Origin: Halomonas sp. S3-1-1 | Lineage (GTDB): Bacteria; Pseudomonadota; Gammaproteobacteria; Pseudomonadales; Halomonadaceae | Direction of reading: 5' to 3' | DNA: 64,000 nt | NCBI RefSeq assembly: GCF_023757625.1 | Contig: NZ_JALGBZ010000002.1 | Span: 62,001 to 126,000 of the forward strand | Shown here: piece by piece, positions 62,718 through 64,000 of the stretch | Position numbering within the stretch: position 1 is the stretch's first letter | How the letters are laid out: every line of letters starts with the position of its first letter | Made by a program: the position numbers and the translations under genes | Notes under the pieces: model-generated | The model's database searches: none | What the model was told of the DNA's origin: nothing | The model's input: the letters and a program-made list of their open reading frames with translations, nothing else

Positions 62718-64000
62718 ATGAACGAGCAAGGTATCAACGAGAAAAGCATCAACGCTAACGGCATCAACGAGAAACCACGCCCGCTGGGCATTACCGATGT
62801 CGTGCTCCGCGACGCCCACCAGTCGCTTTTCGCCACGCGCCTGCGCCTGGACGACATGCTGCCGATTGCCGAAAAGCTCGACCGAATCGGTTTCTGGTCG
62901 CTGGAGACCTGGGGCGGGGCAACGTTCGATGCCTGCATTCGCTATCTGGGCGAAGATCCCTGGGAGCGTATTCGCGCGCTTAAGGAAGCGATGCCGAATA
63001 CGCCCCAAGCCATGCTGCTGCGCGGCCAGAACCTGCTGGGCTACCGCCACTACGCCGATGACGTCGTCGATAAATTCGTCGAGCGCGCCAAAACTAACGG
63101 CGTCGACGTTTTCCGCGTGTTCGATGCCATGAATGACCCGCGCAATCTGGAGCGCGCGATCAAGGCCGTGCGCCAGGTCGGCGGCCACGCCCAGGGCACC
63201 ATCTCCTACACCGTGAGCCCGGTGCATACCCTGGATAGCTGGGTGGAGCTTGCCCAGACCATCGCCGAGATGGGTGCCGACTCGCTGGCGATCAAGGACA
63301 TGGCGGGGCTTTTGACGCCTTACACCGCCTTTGAGCTGGTCACGCGGCTGAAAAAGGCGCTGTCGATTCCGGTTCACCTTCACTGCCACGCGACCACCGG
63401 GCTTTCGACCTCGACCATTTTGAAAGCGGTCGAGGCGGGCGTGGACAACGTCGATACCGCGATCTCGTCGATGTCGATGACCTACGGCCACAGCCCGACC
63501 GAGTCGGTGGTGGCGATGCTCAAGGACACCGACCGCGACACCGGCCTCGATCTGGAAGCGCTTGAGGATATTGCCGGCTATTTCCGCCAGGTGCGCAAGA
63601 AGTACGCCGCGTTCGAGGGCTCGCTGAGAGGCATCGACTCGCGCATCCTGACCGCCCAAGTGCCCGGCGGCATGCTTACCAACATGGAGAGCCAGCTCAA
63701 GGAGCAGGGCGCCGGCGACCGGCTCGACGACGTGCTCGAGGAAATTCCGCGGGTGCGCGAGGATCTCGGCTTCATCCCGCTGGTGACGCCCACTTCGCAA
63801 ATCGTCGGCACCCAGTCGGTGATGAACGTGATGATGAATGAGCGCTACAAGTCGATCTCCAAGGAGGTGCAGGCGCTGTTGAAAGGGGAGTACGGCGCCG
63901 CGCCCGCGCCATTCAACTCGGAGCTTCAAAAGCGCGTGCTGGAAGGCGGTGAGCCGATCACCTGCCGCCCGGCGGACAACCTGTCGCCGGAAATGGAGCG
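62718..64000 (+). CDS. oadA: Oxaloacetate decarboxylase alpha subunit (3' end outside window)
   Basis: The first 427 codons of a biotin-dependent carboxyltransferase. [12 protein letters not shown] near residues 31-42 starts the TIM barrel, the metal site includes H-L-H-C-H-A-T-T-G, and M-A-G-L-L-T-P-Y lies nearby. The biotin-carrier domain is beyond the window. With OadB and OadG it couples oxaloacetate decarboxylation to sodium export, which suits a salt-loving organism. The N-terminus has an unusual short repeat (residues 6-19, I-N-E-K, I-N-A-N, I-N-E-K). A pyruvate carboxylase subunit B is the main alternative; the adjacent oadG argues against it. Confidence 0.93.
   Translation, partial: MNEQGINEKSINANGINEKPRPLGITDVVLRDAHQSLFATRLRLDDMLPIAEKLDRIGFWSLETWGGATFDACIRYLGEDPWERIRALKEAMPNTPQAMLLRGQNLLGYRHYADDVVDKFVERAKTNGVDVFRVFDAMNDPRNLERAIKAVRQVGGHAQGTISYTVSPVHTLDSWVELAQTIAEMGADSLAIKDMAGLLTPYTAFELVTRLKKALSIPVHLHCHATTGLSTSTILKAVEAGVDNVDTAISSMSMTYGHSPTESVVAMLKDTDRDTGLDLEALEDIAGYFRQVRKKYAAFEGSLRGIDSRILTAQVPGGMLTNMESQLKEQGAGDRLDDVLEEIPRVREDLGFIPLVTPTSQIVGTQSVMNVMMNERYKSISKEVQALLKGEYGAAPAPFNSELQKRVLEGGEPITCRPADNLSPEME

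Noticed and set aside
62586..63929. 447-codon minus-strand open frame over the end of the window
   Set aside because: It is antisense to oadA, whose plus-strand translation shows clear family motifs. The minus translation has none.

Overview
The window looks like a chromosome segment from a halophilic gammaproteobacterium, most likely Halomonas or another member of the Halomonadaceae. This is a judgement from gene order and protein style, not a database match. The DNA is GC-rich, TRAP transporters are prominent (one DctPQM set and one TAXI set), and the housekeeping blocks follow the Pseudomonas/Halomonas order: PBP1A <> pilMNOPQ-aroKB, gltBD, pyrG-kdsA-eno, fdxA-mutS-pncC-recA-recX, and alaS-lysC-csrA-tRNA.

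Region 1 (1-1.7 kb) is the only clearly AT-rich, accessory-looking part: the tail of an HNH endonuclease gene, a LysE-type exporter and a small lipoprotein. From 1.7 to 14.8 kb come single genes of mixed function: a second LysE exporter, an EamA permease, an LprI-like protein, a DsbA/FrnE oxidoreductase, glycerol dehydrogenase, a secreted MetX-like hydrolase, RNase Z, a UbiF-like hydroxylase, a sirtuin, alkyl-adenine glycosylase, SelO, DNA polymerase IV with a perfect LexA box, an alpha/beta hydrolase and a YkoF-like thiamine-binding protein.

From 15 to 28.5 kb the theme is uptake and catabolism of organic acids and amines: a DctPQM TRAP transporter, GABA aminotransferase, a translationally coupled EAL/PAS-GGDEF pair, then glutaryl-CoA dehydrogenase with its CoA-transferase and a GntR regulator, divergent from a TAXI-TRAP transporter. 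GabT, the CoA-transferase and GcdH could together form the lower 5-aminovalerate/glutarate branch of lysine breakdown, with the TAXI-TRAP system as a candidate importer (inference).

From 28.5 to 48.4 kb is core metabolism and envelope: PBP1A, the type IV pilus alignment/secretin operon coupled to aroKB, glutamate synthase, CTP synthase, KDO-8-P synthase and enolase. Between enolase (ends 48449) and the next gene (starts 49070) lies a protein-free stretch with the most interesting signal here: two GacA/UvrY-type boxes, then a roughly 165-nt segment carrying eleven GGA motifs and ending in an intrinsic terminator. I read it as a CsrB/RsmZ-family decoy RNA. Its target CsrA is encoded about 11.5 kb downstream. 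The ftsB-ispDF-surE-pcm-nlpD-rpoS block that separates eno from rsmZ-fdxA in Pseudomonas is absent.

From 49 to 64 kb come a cystine/dicarboxylate-type symporter, 7Fe ferredoxin, MutS, PncC, RecA (LexA box), RecX, AlaRS, aspartokinase, CsrA, tRNA-Ser(GCU), two identical tRNA-Arg(ACG) genes, DusC, and the start of an oxaloacetate decarboxylase sodium pump operon (oadG, then oadA running off the end). No IS element, prophage or CRISPR array was seen.
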